A stretch of 64,000 nucleotides of DNA from Cymodocea nodosa (taxonomy: Eukaryota > Streptophyta > Magnoliopsida > Alismatales > Cymodoceaceae). The stretch lies in assembly GCA_036874045.1 (NCBI GenBank), contig CM072341.1, positions 18,984,501-19,048,500 on the forward strand, read 5' to 3'. The first letter of the stretch is position 1. Each line of letters starts with the position of its first letter. Below the pieces are notes generated by a model. That model was not told where the DNA came from. It saw nothing but the letters and a program-made list of their open reading frames with translations, and made no database searches. The position numbers and the translations under genes are program-made. Of the stretch, positions 13,801 to 25,800 are shown piece after piece.

Positions 13801-16800
13801 AAAGACTAGTCTAATAGAAGGAAAAACTAACTTATATATCAAAATCATACCAGAATCTCATACTTTCAACGTGGAACTATTAGTCTTATACCTAAGAGTT
13901 TAAAACAATTCCACCACACTTCCTACATCAATGTCCCCATCGGTGGCCCACTCTAAGCATTTAAGCACCTTTTTAACACTCAAGTCACCCCTTTCAACAA
14001 GTAAGCCCTTACTAATACAAGACTCAGTTTGAATTGTACTGATTCTAATACCAATTGATACGAGCCTAGGAGAACTCATCCCAAAAGATTGATTTTATAG
14101 GAAAGAAAGTCCATCTTTATATTAAACTACATCAAAACCCCATACTTCTGATGTAGGACTATTAGTCTTATATCTAATAGTTTATAATAGAAAGTTAGAA
14201 ATGGAGTTAGACACTTATGAAATTCATGCACAAAGAAAAGATTCCACACACTGTTAGCGTTATATGGATCCATCTCTTGTATATAAATATCTGCATCTAC
14301 CTTAATGAAATTAATCCCTTTTTTCCTTACGTTTCTAACATGGTATCAGAGCACTAATCCCCCTATGGAGGCTATCACCCCCGCCCCCCCGTCGTGGACA
14401 GAAATGCGTGCGCTCCCCCTTAGTGCCGCTTGCCCCCTACTGTGGACAAACACGCGTGCCTGGACCCGTCCATGTGCTGCCGTCCGGAGGCCATCATATG
14501 GACTTTGCTTGGTTCGATTAACCGTCACTTAAAGTGGTGATGTGATAGGCTGTCGATAGGTTGTGCAGACGGTGGCTGCTAAATCTACTGAAGTTGCTGG
14601 AGGCGACTGTTCCAGTTCGTTGAATCTTGCTTGATTCTTGGAGTTCTTGATTGTGATGGCCTTTCGAGATTCTTTGATTCGACCTATTGCTGGACCCTCT
14701 GTGAAGCTCAATGATTTGAACTATCATAATTGGTCTTTAAGTTTTCTCACTTTTATGGCAGCACAAAAGAAAAGCAAGCACTTGACTCAACCTCTTATTG
14801 ATATTAAAGATCTCGGATATGATGATTGGTTTGCTGATGATGTCATGGTGATTACTTGACTAGAAAATAGTATGGAACCTACTATGACCAAGGGAGTGAT
14901 GATGCTCCGACCGACCAAACTCATTTGGGACACATTGAAGCAGATGTATGCAGAAGAGTGAAATATTCTAAAAGTTTATGATGTGTATGAACAAATTTTC
15001 AATTTGAAAATGGATAATCAGTCGGTTCAAGAATACTATGGGACTATTCGGTCTCTATTTGAGGAACTGAATGTGCTACAGCCTCCTACCACTAACTTGG
15101 TTATGTTACAAAAATATAGAAATGACTTGCAGGTGACTACTTTCTTATCTAGTCTGCCTCAGGAGTTAGTGTCTCAGATGCATGAACATTTGTTGGGAGG
15201 AGACACTACACTTGATTTGAGAACTGCATTTGCATGGGTACTGCGTATCTCTAAGGTTGGAAAAGTGACAACTCCTATAGGTCAGGACAGTTCAGCATTG
15301 GCTGTTAGAGGGGCTCAAGGGAGACAGAGTGTCCAATAGTTCCCTATGACTACAAGAAGACGTAGGGTTCCTTGTACTCATTGTGGGAAGACCAATCACA
15401 GATCTGAAAAATGTTGGAAAAAGTTTGGTAAGCCTACTTGGCGAGGAATATAATTGAGGTGCATGATACTCCTAGTGGAGGAGGAGGCAACTTCAGGGAA
15501 GCGACAATGGTTATTTTTCAACAGGAGTATGAGAGGTTGAAGTAGACCTAGAGCTCTAGTTCTTCAACAGTTGCATCATTGGCTTCCACTTCTGATATGG
15601 TTGTGCGTATTAGTGAGATACAACCCTGGATTGTCGATTTAGGTGCATCTCAGCACATGACAAGTTGTCCTACTCTCTTTTCTCCCCTCAAGAAAAAGTC
15701 CACCTTACAGAGTGTTACCGTGATTGATGGTCGCTCATGCCCTATATCTGGAAGCGACACAGTTGATGTCACTCTAGATATACGGCTTGAGAATACCTTA
15801 CTTGTTCCCGATCTTTCTGTTAACCTATTATCTATTAGTGCTATAACTGTTCAGCTATCCTGTTTTGTGACATTCTTTCCTTTTCATTGTACTTTTTAAG
15901 ATCTGCGGACGAGGAAGAGAATTGGTTTGGGCCATAGGCGAAGCACTAGGGAGTATGTTCTCGACTGTGATACACCTTCTAGCGGTCTTACAGTCTCGCT
16001 GTCTTCTGCCACCGTCTCCTCTCTCTTATGACATAGGCGTCTTGGTCACCCGTCTATTCATAAGCTTCGTTAGACGCTACCATGGATAGACGTTTCTGAG
16101 TTTGTCTGTGAGTCGTGTGAATTGGGCAAACATAGTCAATCTCTCTCTCCTTATGTTCCTCACCAAGAGTCAGGTTATGTTTGATCTGGTTCACTGTAAT
16201 GTGTGGGGTCCTAGCCATGTTACCTCTTCTAGTAGGTATCGGTATTATCTTGTGTTAATTGATGATTTTTCCAGAGTTTGTTGGGTGTATCTGCTAAAAG
16301 ATAGAAAAAATATTGTGATTTCTGTTGAAAATTTAGTGAATGAAATTAATACCTAGCTCTCTATTATCTTAAAGTGTCTTACAACTGATAACGTTTTTGA
16401 GTTTGTGAGTACTCAGTTTCAACACTTTTGTACTTCTCATAGGATTATTCATCAAATAATGTGTCCTCACACCTTTCGGCAGAATTGGGTGGCGGAGAGA
16501 AAACACCGTCATTTGTTGGATATTATTAGAACTCTTCTTCTTCACATGAGTGTTCCGAAATCCTTTTGGGCGGATGCTGTCATCACTGCTGCTTACTTAG
16601 TAAACAGGATGTCATCTTCCCCTCTTGGAGGGGAGATTCCTCTACATCGCCTTTATCCTGAAGGTGAACTTTTCTCTCTCACCCCTAAGGTGTTCGGGTG
16701 TACGACTTTTGTTCAATATCTAAGACCTGGTTTTGATAAACTTGATGCAAGAGTTCTTAAATGTGTCTTTGTGGGATATTCCAGAACTCAAAAAGGGTAT

Positions 16801-19800
16801 AGGTGTTTTCACCCTCCTACAAGAAGGTATTACACCTCCTTTAATGTCTCCTTTTTTGAGGACCAACCTTATTTTACGTAAAGGATTGATACTTTCGTTG
16901 ATCAATCCCCCCTTGAGGTTCTAGGTCTTTATTCCACTTCTTATGAGTCTGATGAGCCTGTGATTCCTACCACACTTAAGTCTCCTAGTGAGGGTGCTCA
17001 AAATGAAGAGAGTGAAGTAAGACCACTGTAAGTGTATCAAAGGAGGCAACAAACTCAAGTTCAACCTATGGCTCCACTAGGCACTTCTTTAACTACAGAT
17101 CCTCCCACTACCGTTGATGATCTACCTATTGCCTTCCAGAAAGGCACACGCTCATGTACACATCCCATTTCTCAATTTGTTTCCTATGAGCATCTTACCC
17201 CTTCTTGTCGAACATTTGTCTTGTCCGTCATGTCTGAGAATGTTCTTAGGACATACCAGGAAGTTTTGCAATGTCCTACTTGGAAGTAGGCCATGGATCA
17301 GGAGATGGAAGCCTTGTGGTCTCGTGGCATTTGGGAACTAGTTTCTTAGCCTGTTGATACCAACTTAGTCTCCTGCAAGTGGGTCTTCACTATAAAGTTT
17401 AGACCAGATGAGAAAATAGAAAGATATAAGGCTCGGCTTGTTGCTAGAGGATTTACTTAGAAGTATGGAGTAGACTATGCAAAAACTTTCTCACCTATGG
17501 CTCAATTGAACTCAATCAGGGTATTATTGTCAATGGCGATCAACTAAGGGTGGGAACTTCATCAACTAGATGTAATACGACGATCTATCTAAGAAAGTAT
17601 ACATGGCTCAACCTCCTAGGTATATTTCACAGGGTGAATAGGTGATTTGCAAATTAAAGAAGGTAATTTATGACCTTAAGCAAAGTCCACGTGCTTGATT
17701 TGAGAAATTAAGCAGTGTCCTTTTCTCTAACGGCTTTAGAAAGTACATAGTGGATCATTTAATATTTATTCATAGGTCTAACAGGAGGTATATCATCCTT
17801 GCTATATATATTGATGACATCCTTCTTACTGAAGATGATTGTGTAGGGATCAAGAGGACTAAGGACCACTTAGCCAAAGTCTTCGAAATCAAGGATTTGG
17901 GGCGACCTGGATACTTTCTAGGTGTGGTGTTTGCGTACTCCAAAGACAAGATGATGTTATCTCAATGAAAGTATGCTTTAGATTTGTTGGTAGAAACTGG
18001 CACCTTGGGGTACAAATCTACATCTACTCTAATTGAATAAAATTTCTCCTTTTGGAACACGTCTATTGAGGAATTTTTTGATCCCAACAGGTACAGATGC
18101 CTTGTTGGGAAACTGATTTATCTTACTGTTATTAGGCCAGACATTGCAAACACTGTGGGGTTGCTTAGCCAATTTATGTATTAGCCTAGAATTGTGCATT
18201 GGGAAGGAGTTCAAAGAGTTTTAGCATATATCAAAGGAACTCCAGGAAAAAGATTGGTGTATCAGAAACAATGGCATCTGGAAGTTGAAGCCTTCTCTGA
18301 TGTTGACTTTGCAGGTAACAAGGGCAACAGGAAGTCCACCTCAGGTTACTTAACATATATAGGAGGAAACTTGATAACTTGGCGCAGCAAGAAACCAAGT
18401 GTCATATCTTGCTCTAGTACAAAAGCTGAGTACAAGGCAATGAGACTTATAAGGTATGAAATGATTTGACTTAGATCATTGTTGAATGAGCTTGGGGTAA
18501 TGGTTAAAGTACCAATGGTGATGTACTGCGATAATTAAGTCGCAATTCACATAGTTAAGAATGAAACTTTTCATAAGCGTACCAAGCGTATTGAAGTCAA
18601 TTGCCACTACATCAGAAATCTAGTCACTAAAGGCGTTATTTGTACTCCTCACATTTCATCCAATGAAGAACAAGCTGACATCTTGACTAAGGCTTTAAGT
18701 CATGGTCCTTTGACTCAATGTGTGGCAAGCTAAGATTAGCTGATATATACTCTCCAACTTGAAGAGGAGTGTTAGTGTTATATGGATCCTTATATAGATC
18801 CATCTCTTGTATATAAATACCTGTATCTACCTTAATGAAATTAATCCCTTTTTTCCTTACGTTTCTAACAAATACAAAGAAAAGAAGAGGAAAAACATGT
18901 TGTTATTGATGGAGAGGAGGTAAGGTTTAGGGTTTAGGAGATGATGGAGTTGTGCTTTCAACACACACAAAGAACTACATAAAGGACTAGGGGGAGGAGG
19001 GAGATCCACCATCACCACCAACAAGCTAGTGACAATAGTTAGGATTTCTCCCATCTTTTTATATCTAAAATATAGAAGCTATGGTATCATGTGAAAGTAT
19101 GGAATAAGAGATAAAAGATGACATCATTAAGTATTGTTACATTTCTATAAATAGAGGTGATGTAATGAGACAAGATACATGAATTTCAAAGTGGAGCAAT
19201 TACTTAAGTGTCATCCTATTGAAAACTTAAGTGTGTGACCTTCTCTTGAATAAAAAAAATATAGAAGAGAAAAATCGATAAGAACCCCCTTATAGGGTTT
19301 ATTGGTGTTAAACAAAGCCATTAGCCAACATCATGCATATGATTTAATCCAAACTAATTCATTCAAGGTTAATACAATCCATCATATATTCACTTTTATG
19401 AAAAAAGAAATCTATGGAATGAAACTGCAATTTATTGAATATTTATTCGGAAACCAATAAGCATCCTAACGTGGAATTTCTATAGTTGACAAAACAATAT
19501 CCAAGTACTTAGTCTATATAAGAAAAACACTGTTCTCCAAGTGAAAATCAAACTACTCCATTAAATTTCATAACTTTGTACCAAGAGAATAAAAGTCTTG
19601 TTAATTAAAGCACAAGAAAAAAGTGCATTTCAATGATAGGTATTGCATCTTATGTTGCCTCAATAAGATTGAAAAATGCTCACAAGACATTACTCCATCT
19701 TTAAGATAAATTCCTAATATCATCAACTTATTAGTGAATATATTTATCAAAAAATACCCCAATAGTATCAGCTACTCTAAAACTTCAAAATACAAATACG

Positions 19801-22800
19801 TGAAAGAGGAATAAATTTCCAAATGGAAACTCACAATGCTAGCAAAAGTGAAAGCAACAAAAACTGCAACAACAATGATTTTGACCCCAGGCAGACCAAG
19901 GACACGTCCATGGATATTCTGCAAGCAAAGCATGAAGTTAACATATATAAATAATATGGAGTTAGAAAAGTAAAATAACCAGAAATTAAGGAAGATATAA
20001 CATCCATGACCCCTACAATGCATGCTTCGTATTTATTTAGTGTTTCTAATCTGTGAGAGTGAATTACAGAAACGATGCTATACAAATCAATGCATATCTT
20101 GTCAGGCAAAATGCTGATTCAGTTAAGTAAAAGCTATTTCAGCAAGTTGTGAATACTTACAGCAGCAACTTCCTTATCAAGTTTTAAGGTAGACCATCAT
20201 GCTTTATTTATGTTTTCGGCAGATTTTATGCTTTTATGCTTATATGTGTTAGTTTTATGTGAGATTGACAAAAAAAATCATGCATAACTTCAATTGTGGA
20301 GAAAACTTGCGTAAGGAAAAGCCTATTCATTCAGAATCAGTTAGTTTTCAGTTAGATATCTTACATTTCAACAAGAAATAATTGTGTGATAAATTTGTCT
20401 AATACAACAATCCAAACAATAATCCTATTACATAGAATTGGCTACATAAATCTTTTTCTTCAATATATTTTCATCTATACTCATCTTCAGTTAAATTATA
20501 TAAATTTAAAGTTTTTTTTATAATTTCTAACCAAGTAATTTTAAGCTTATCTCTACTTTTAATTACTTCTACACTAATTAATTCTTTTCTCCTAACTAGT
20601 ATATTTTTTGATCTCCTAAGGATATGATTAAACCACCTAAACTTATACTTTAATCTTATCTTCAATTAGTATAACTCCTACTCTATTTCTAATAAAATTG
20701 CTTATACTTTATAGTATTAACACTTCAAAAACACTAACTTTTTGCATATAGTCATGCTTTACAATTCAACATTTAAGTAAATAGCAGTTTTATAAAATTT
20801 TTCTTTTAATTTTAAGACATTGTCTTATCACATCACACTCGAAAAACACTTCACTTCTTTCATTCTACTTTAATCCTATAAATAACATCCTCTATAATTT
20901 CATTATTGTTATTTATCATAAATCTTAAATATTTAAAAATTTTACTTTTATGAATTTTATAACCATCTAAGTATATACATGTGATATAGGATTGTATGAT
21001 ACATGTGATATTATTATTCTCATTCCTGCGAAAAAAAGTCATACATTCTTGTCAATTCCAGTTTCAAATGGAATTTTGTTGTAAACTCCACTAGATCTAT
21101 GCATTAAACAATTAGATTCTACAAGATATAACATAAAAATATATAAATTTAACATAAAATTATGTATACGATTGCTTTTCTAATTTTCAACTACAAAATT
21201 ACATATAACAAATTCTAATGAAAATTGCATATATATTGTGTAAATATACTTGTATTACATAGATTTAACATAAAATTGTATATATAGGGTATTTGTTTTT
21301 GTACTGATTTCCAAGTTACAACAATAATTATAATGAATACTAAAAAAGTTATACACTTGATAAAAAATCTTGAATTTGAAATCTCTGATACGTTAGTTTT
21401 GAAGTAAGTGGTATTTTTAATGCCTTAAATGGCAAGAATTTAATTTTAATTATTCCTAGATTTGCATTGATTATTTCTATTTGTCCTAAAATTTTGTACT
21501 GAAATGTGTAGTTTTTCGTGTTTTCTTATGGACAACTGTGCTAATGTTAAAATTGCATATTCCTACTAATATTGCAAGCCAAATCTAACACATTTTCTTT
21601 TTACATCAGGCTGAAGTTCAACACAAAACCAAAGTTAATTTCCTTGGCCACAACACAAATTGATGACATGAAAAGGCCCAGTGGAATCAAAGTAAAAAAT
21701 GTACAAGCAAAAAGAAGACAACTAAAAAATGTTCTGACAGTCCCATTAACAACTCTGAAATTGAACACATGCATGATCCAATGTGTGGAATAATAAATTG
21801 CTGGGCAACAAGGCAAGCTAAGGGATGAACTTACTACCATTAAATGTGCCTAGTATTTATCTCATAAAACATAATATTTCAAAAAATGAATCTCAACGGA
21901 TTAAGAAAGAAAAGTGTGCCACAAAGAGTTGAAAAATGATTGTACAGAGAATATCAAGCAGCACCTTCATATAACGGACAATCAGCCCAGGTTCTCTTTC
22001 TCCAGTAACTGATCCATGAAGATGAAAGAAACATTTCAAAATAATACAAAAAACTAGATATTAAAAAACTCCAGTATTGAAAGGTCGGAAAACTACAGTC
22101 ACTTTTTATAGTGTAACATATACCTTTGCCAGATGAGGGAACTTTAATGCAAGGGAAGCAATCAATTCGGTTATCCTCAGCTCTTAAGAAGTCAAAAACA
22201 ATAAGAGCCACAAATGCTGTGATTTGCAAAAGGAAGTCCAAGAGCACAGCTAAAGCTGCAAAGAGATTAAAATTAAAAAATTAAAAAAATTTCAAATGAC
22301 TTACTGCTAAAAACAAACAGCAATACTGACCAGCAAACATGGAGAATACACGACAGGCAGGCATGGGAGTAAAACTTCCAACACCAAATGCCAGAACTTC
22401 AGAAACACTTGCAAGTGTTATTGAAGGTCCAACCTCAAAAAGTGCATTACCAATTCGTTCTTCCAAGGGCCAATCCACATATTGGCGTTTGACTGCATGC
22501 ACAAGAATGCACATATTGTCCACTCCAACCTGATAAACAAGTTGAGAATAAGGGATAATTGGAAAAAATTGAATATTTGAATGATGTTGCCCAAATAAGG
22601 AAATCAGAAAGAATATTTCCTAGTGGAGTGGCAAAAAAGTGCAATGACAACTTTTCTTTGGAGCAAAATCAACAATAATATAGAAGGAAAGTTGGTAACA
22701 ACAGTATAGAATGATATTGAATCTTCATGCAGCTATGTAGGGATGTGATAAATTTGGAAGCATTCCAACAGAATCACTTTTGAGAGTACAAAGACCAGTA

Positions 22801-25800
22801 TTAATGATTACTTCTTTCATGTAGAGTTTAAAGGGCGTTAAATATCATGTGTTCAAATGTGAACTTAAACTTAAAATCAATTGATAAGTGAAGAGCTCTT
22901 TCCTTGTATATGCAATTCTTGCCCTCACTTTTTCCAAGGTGAGACTATGAGGGAACCAGGTTTGTTCGACTTCAGCGGTTCCCCACTGTCAACATACTCT
23001 CTTCCTTGTAGTCTTTTTCAAGTCTTACAAGTCTACTTTTTTAATCAAGTAGATTTGTAAATGTGTAGGGACTTTTTTTGGTTCTAATATCATGTTAAAT
23101 GTAGAATTGTAGATACCCAAAATTCAACTAAAAATCAATTAATTATGAATATAGAGATCTCTCCTTTTATATATAGAGAGAGATGCAGAGCCAATGGATC
23201 AATGGCATGTGTGTTTATTCCAAGTTTCTAACACATTGAAATAGTTTGCTAGAAATCCTTTCTTTTTAATCTTGTATTTTCCCTTGTTGGGTGATCCTTA
23301 TTAGTTTAATATGAACCATCCTACTCTTGGTTTCAAAAAGGTAACTTTTGATTATCAACGTAATGGTTACTTAGCTGAAATAGACCAACGGCAAATAGAA
23401 TTGTTTTACACTTTGCTACAAGGAAATGAGTCATGGATCCAAATCCAGCCAAAATATTACCATTATCAAAAACAACTCCCCTAGTTTATTATATTACATT
23501 AGACTCTAATCTATTGTAGAAATGATATGTACTAGTATCAATGTAGTTGTGAATGGAAAAGTCAAATGCTAGTGGCATCAGGAAAAATACAAGATGTTTT
23601 CTTGTAAAGACAATAGCTACCTCTGTATTGTACAGGAAAAGGCCAAAACATAATTAGTATTCTTGAGATCTTAATTGCCAAGATTCCATGGAGAAATTCT
23701 ATAAGAAAGAGTAAGTGATCGTAATAAAACATGTAGGCAGTGTGGAGAGGGAAAAGAATAATTATTGTCATTATATTAATCCTGATAAGAGATTAAAAGA
23801 TATATAGGATTGGATATAAACAGATATCCATTAACCCAGTTATACCTCCCCAAAAATGACATAACATAAAAACACACATAGATAATACTCTAACACAGCA
23901 TTAATTTATTTGACAAAAACGATTTTTAAGAAATCAATGAATCAATCATGTCATATTAAAGAAAAAAATTGAATATACAGGCTTACCCAGAGGGTGGACA
24001 AGATAACAGAAACAATGAAGTTTATAAATAAAGAAAAACAACCAAAAAAAACACAAAAGAGTGCAATAAAATAAACAAAAGAAGAAAAAAGGCAATAGCT
24101 ACTCAAGCCAATTCCAAATACAATTATCTGATTTAGGACCCTTTCCAATGTGGAAGATTAATATGCTCCCAAAACAATTGTTCATCACAGAAATCCCATT
24201 CCAAACAACAGAGAGGGAGTTTCATTTTAGTTGTTACAACTCACAAGTACATAATCTCAGAAAGCATAGAAAAGATATCACATAGCTCACTTCCTTTATA
24301 ATTTCAATCAAATTACTTTAAGCCGAAAACATACAAATAAGAAACTTACTGGTCGGTTTAAAAACTTACAGCCAAAACAAGGAATGGGATGACTTCCATG
24401 ATGATGAGTGTCGACTTGACTCCAATGGCACTAAAAAATCCAACAGAACCAAAAACAGAAAGCACCACCACCATAACACCAGACAAACCAAGAAGTACCT
24501 GAAGGAGAAAAAATCAAATTGGTATTATGCATGAAAAAGATGTAGTGTCCATACATCTCAAGTTCTCAACTGTCTAGACACTATGTACAACACAATACAA
24601 AAAGGTCATGATGATAGGGAGGGGGATCTAATGGAACAAAAAGCTGTTATCGAAGATCACTACATTCAAATTTAAAAGGATAAAAGCATGTCTATTTACA
24701 AACAGTTACAATGTTGACTTTTCAAGAAAGTGAAGTGTCATGATGTTACATGCTGAAAAGATTTGGCTTGTTAACTAAAAATTTAATAATAGATCATTAA
24801 TGCTGACTAAATATAGACAGTTTGATGTCATTAAGACTGGCTGACATGTAAAAAAATTAATGTCAAGAAGTAGGAATCTAAACACTGCTAGCTTTTTGCA
24901 AGGCTATGACTATCGAAGAGATTGCATTGTCTTACAACAATCTTTCAACAATCTTTTTCCCGTACTTTGTACAGCCAACAGCAAACTGAAGAAATCCCCA
25001 CACAAGAAAAAATAGTGTAGGGAAAAAATTAATGAAAATGTAGGCCTCATGACTACTGAATCCATAGAATAACTTCTTATGAAACTTCAACAAAGCTACT
25101 AATAAGTGGAGGCACAAATGAAGATGTGGTTAATTGCTAATAAAAAGAATGTTTCCTGGAGACACAAACAAGAGTACAGGGAATCATTTGAATTATTTCT
25201 GAATAGAAAATTATGATTAAAATGATGACAATAAAATTTTCTTATATTTACTGCAATGAAGAAAAAATGGCAACTACTAGTAAACTAGAAACATACGAAA
25301 ATATCAACATACCTTTGAAGAGATGAAAAAGGAAGAGAAACGTGGAGTATCACCCAGTGCAACAGATATATATGCAAACATCACAAGGTAGCTTATCTGA
25401 TTGATGGTATACAGAATGAGTAAATTTATGTATTTGCAAATTAATTGATAATACTATCTGATTGCAAAACTCACCAGCACTGTGATAACATCTGCATTAC
25501 TTTCTCTTTTCAGTTCCTCATGAATAGAACTCTCTGATGAAAATGAGATTGTTAAGTTGTGAGATCTAACAATCGGCACTATCTCTTCCTGTCAAAAAAT
25601 TAGATGGTAGGATTAATAGACAAGGATAGACCATGCAAATAATCTCATCTGAAATAATCACTGTGGCTGCATCATAGAAACAATAAAAGCTAAATTGCTA
25701 GTTGTATAGAGGAACTCCGGAAAAAATATTCAAGGAAGAGCCAGCATTTGTACTTCCCATCGGGGCCCTAGATCTATGCTTGCAAGCTGCCTCCACTCCC

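Larger units (their letters stand above)
14252..18870 (+). mobile_element. Complete but dead Ty1/copia retrotransposon with very short LTRs
   Basis: LTRs at 14252-14340 (89 bp) and 18770-18870 (101 bp), both TGTTAG...CTAACA, with about three substitutions and one 12-bp length difference. The primer-binding site TGGTATCAGAGC (14341-14352) directly follows the 5' LTR and matches the initiator-Met tRNA type; the polypurine tract aacttgaagaggag ends at 18769. Domains in order gag, zinc knuckle, protease, integrase, RT, RNase H: copia order. Flanking 5-mers (cacac and aatac) do not match, so the target duplication is not evident. Many in-frame stops. Confidence 0.93.

Noticed and set aside
14230-18885. 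The shared 12-mer acaaagaaaaga on both sides of the short-LTR copia as its target duplication
   Set aside because: Copia duplications are about 5 bp and must touch the LTR; this word lies 10 bp and 3 bp away, so it is probably chance in purine-rich DNA.
19772-20109. Two overlapping minus-strand frames as hypothetical membrane proteins
   Set aside because: Only the 28 codons between the splice sites (19918-19835) match NPC1; the rest is read-through into intron.
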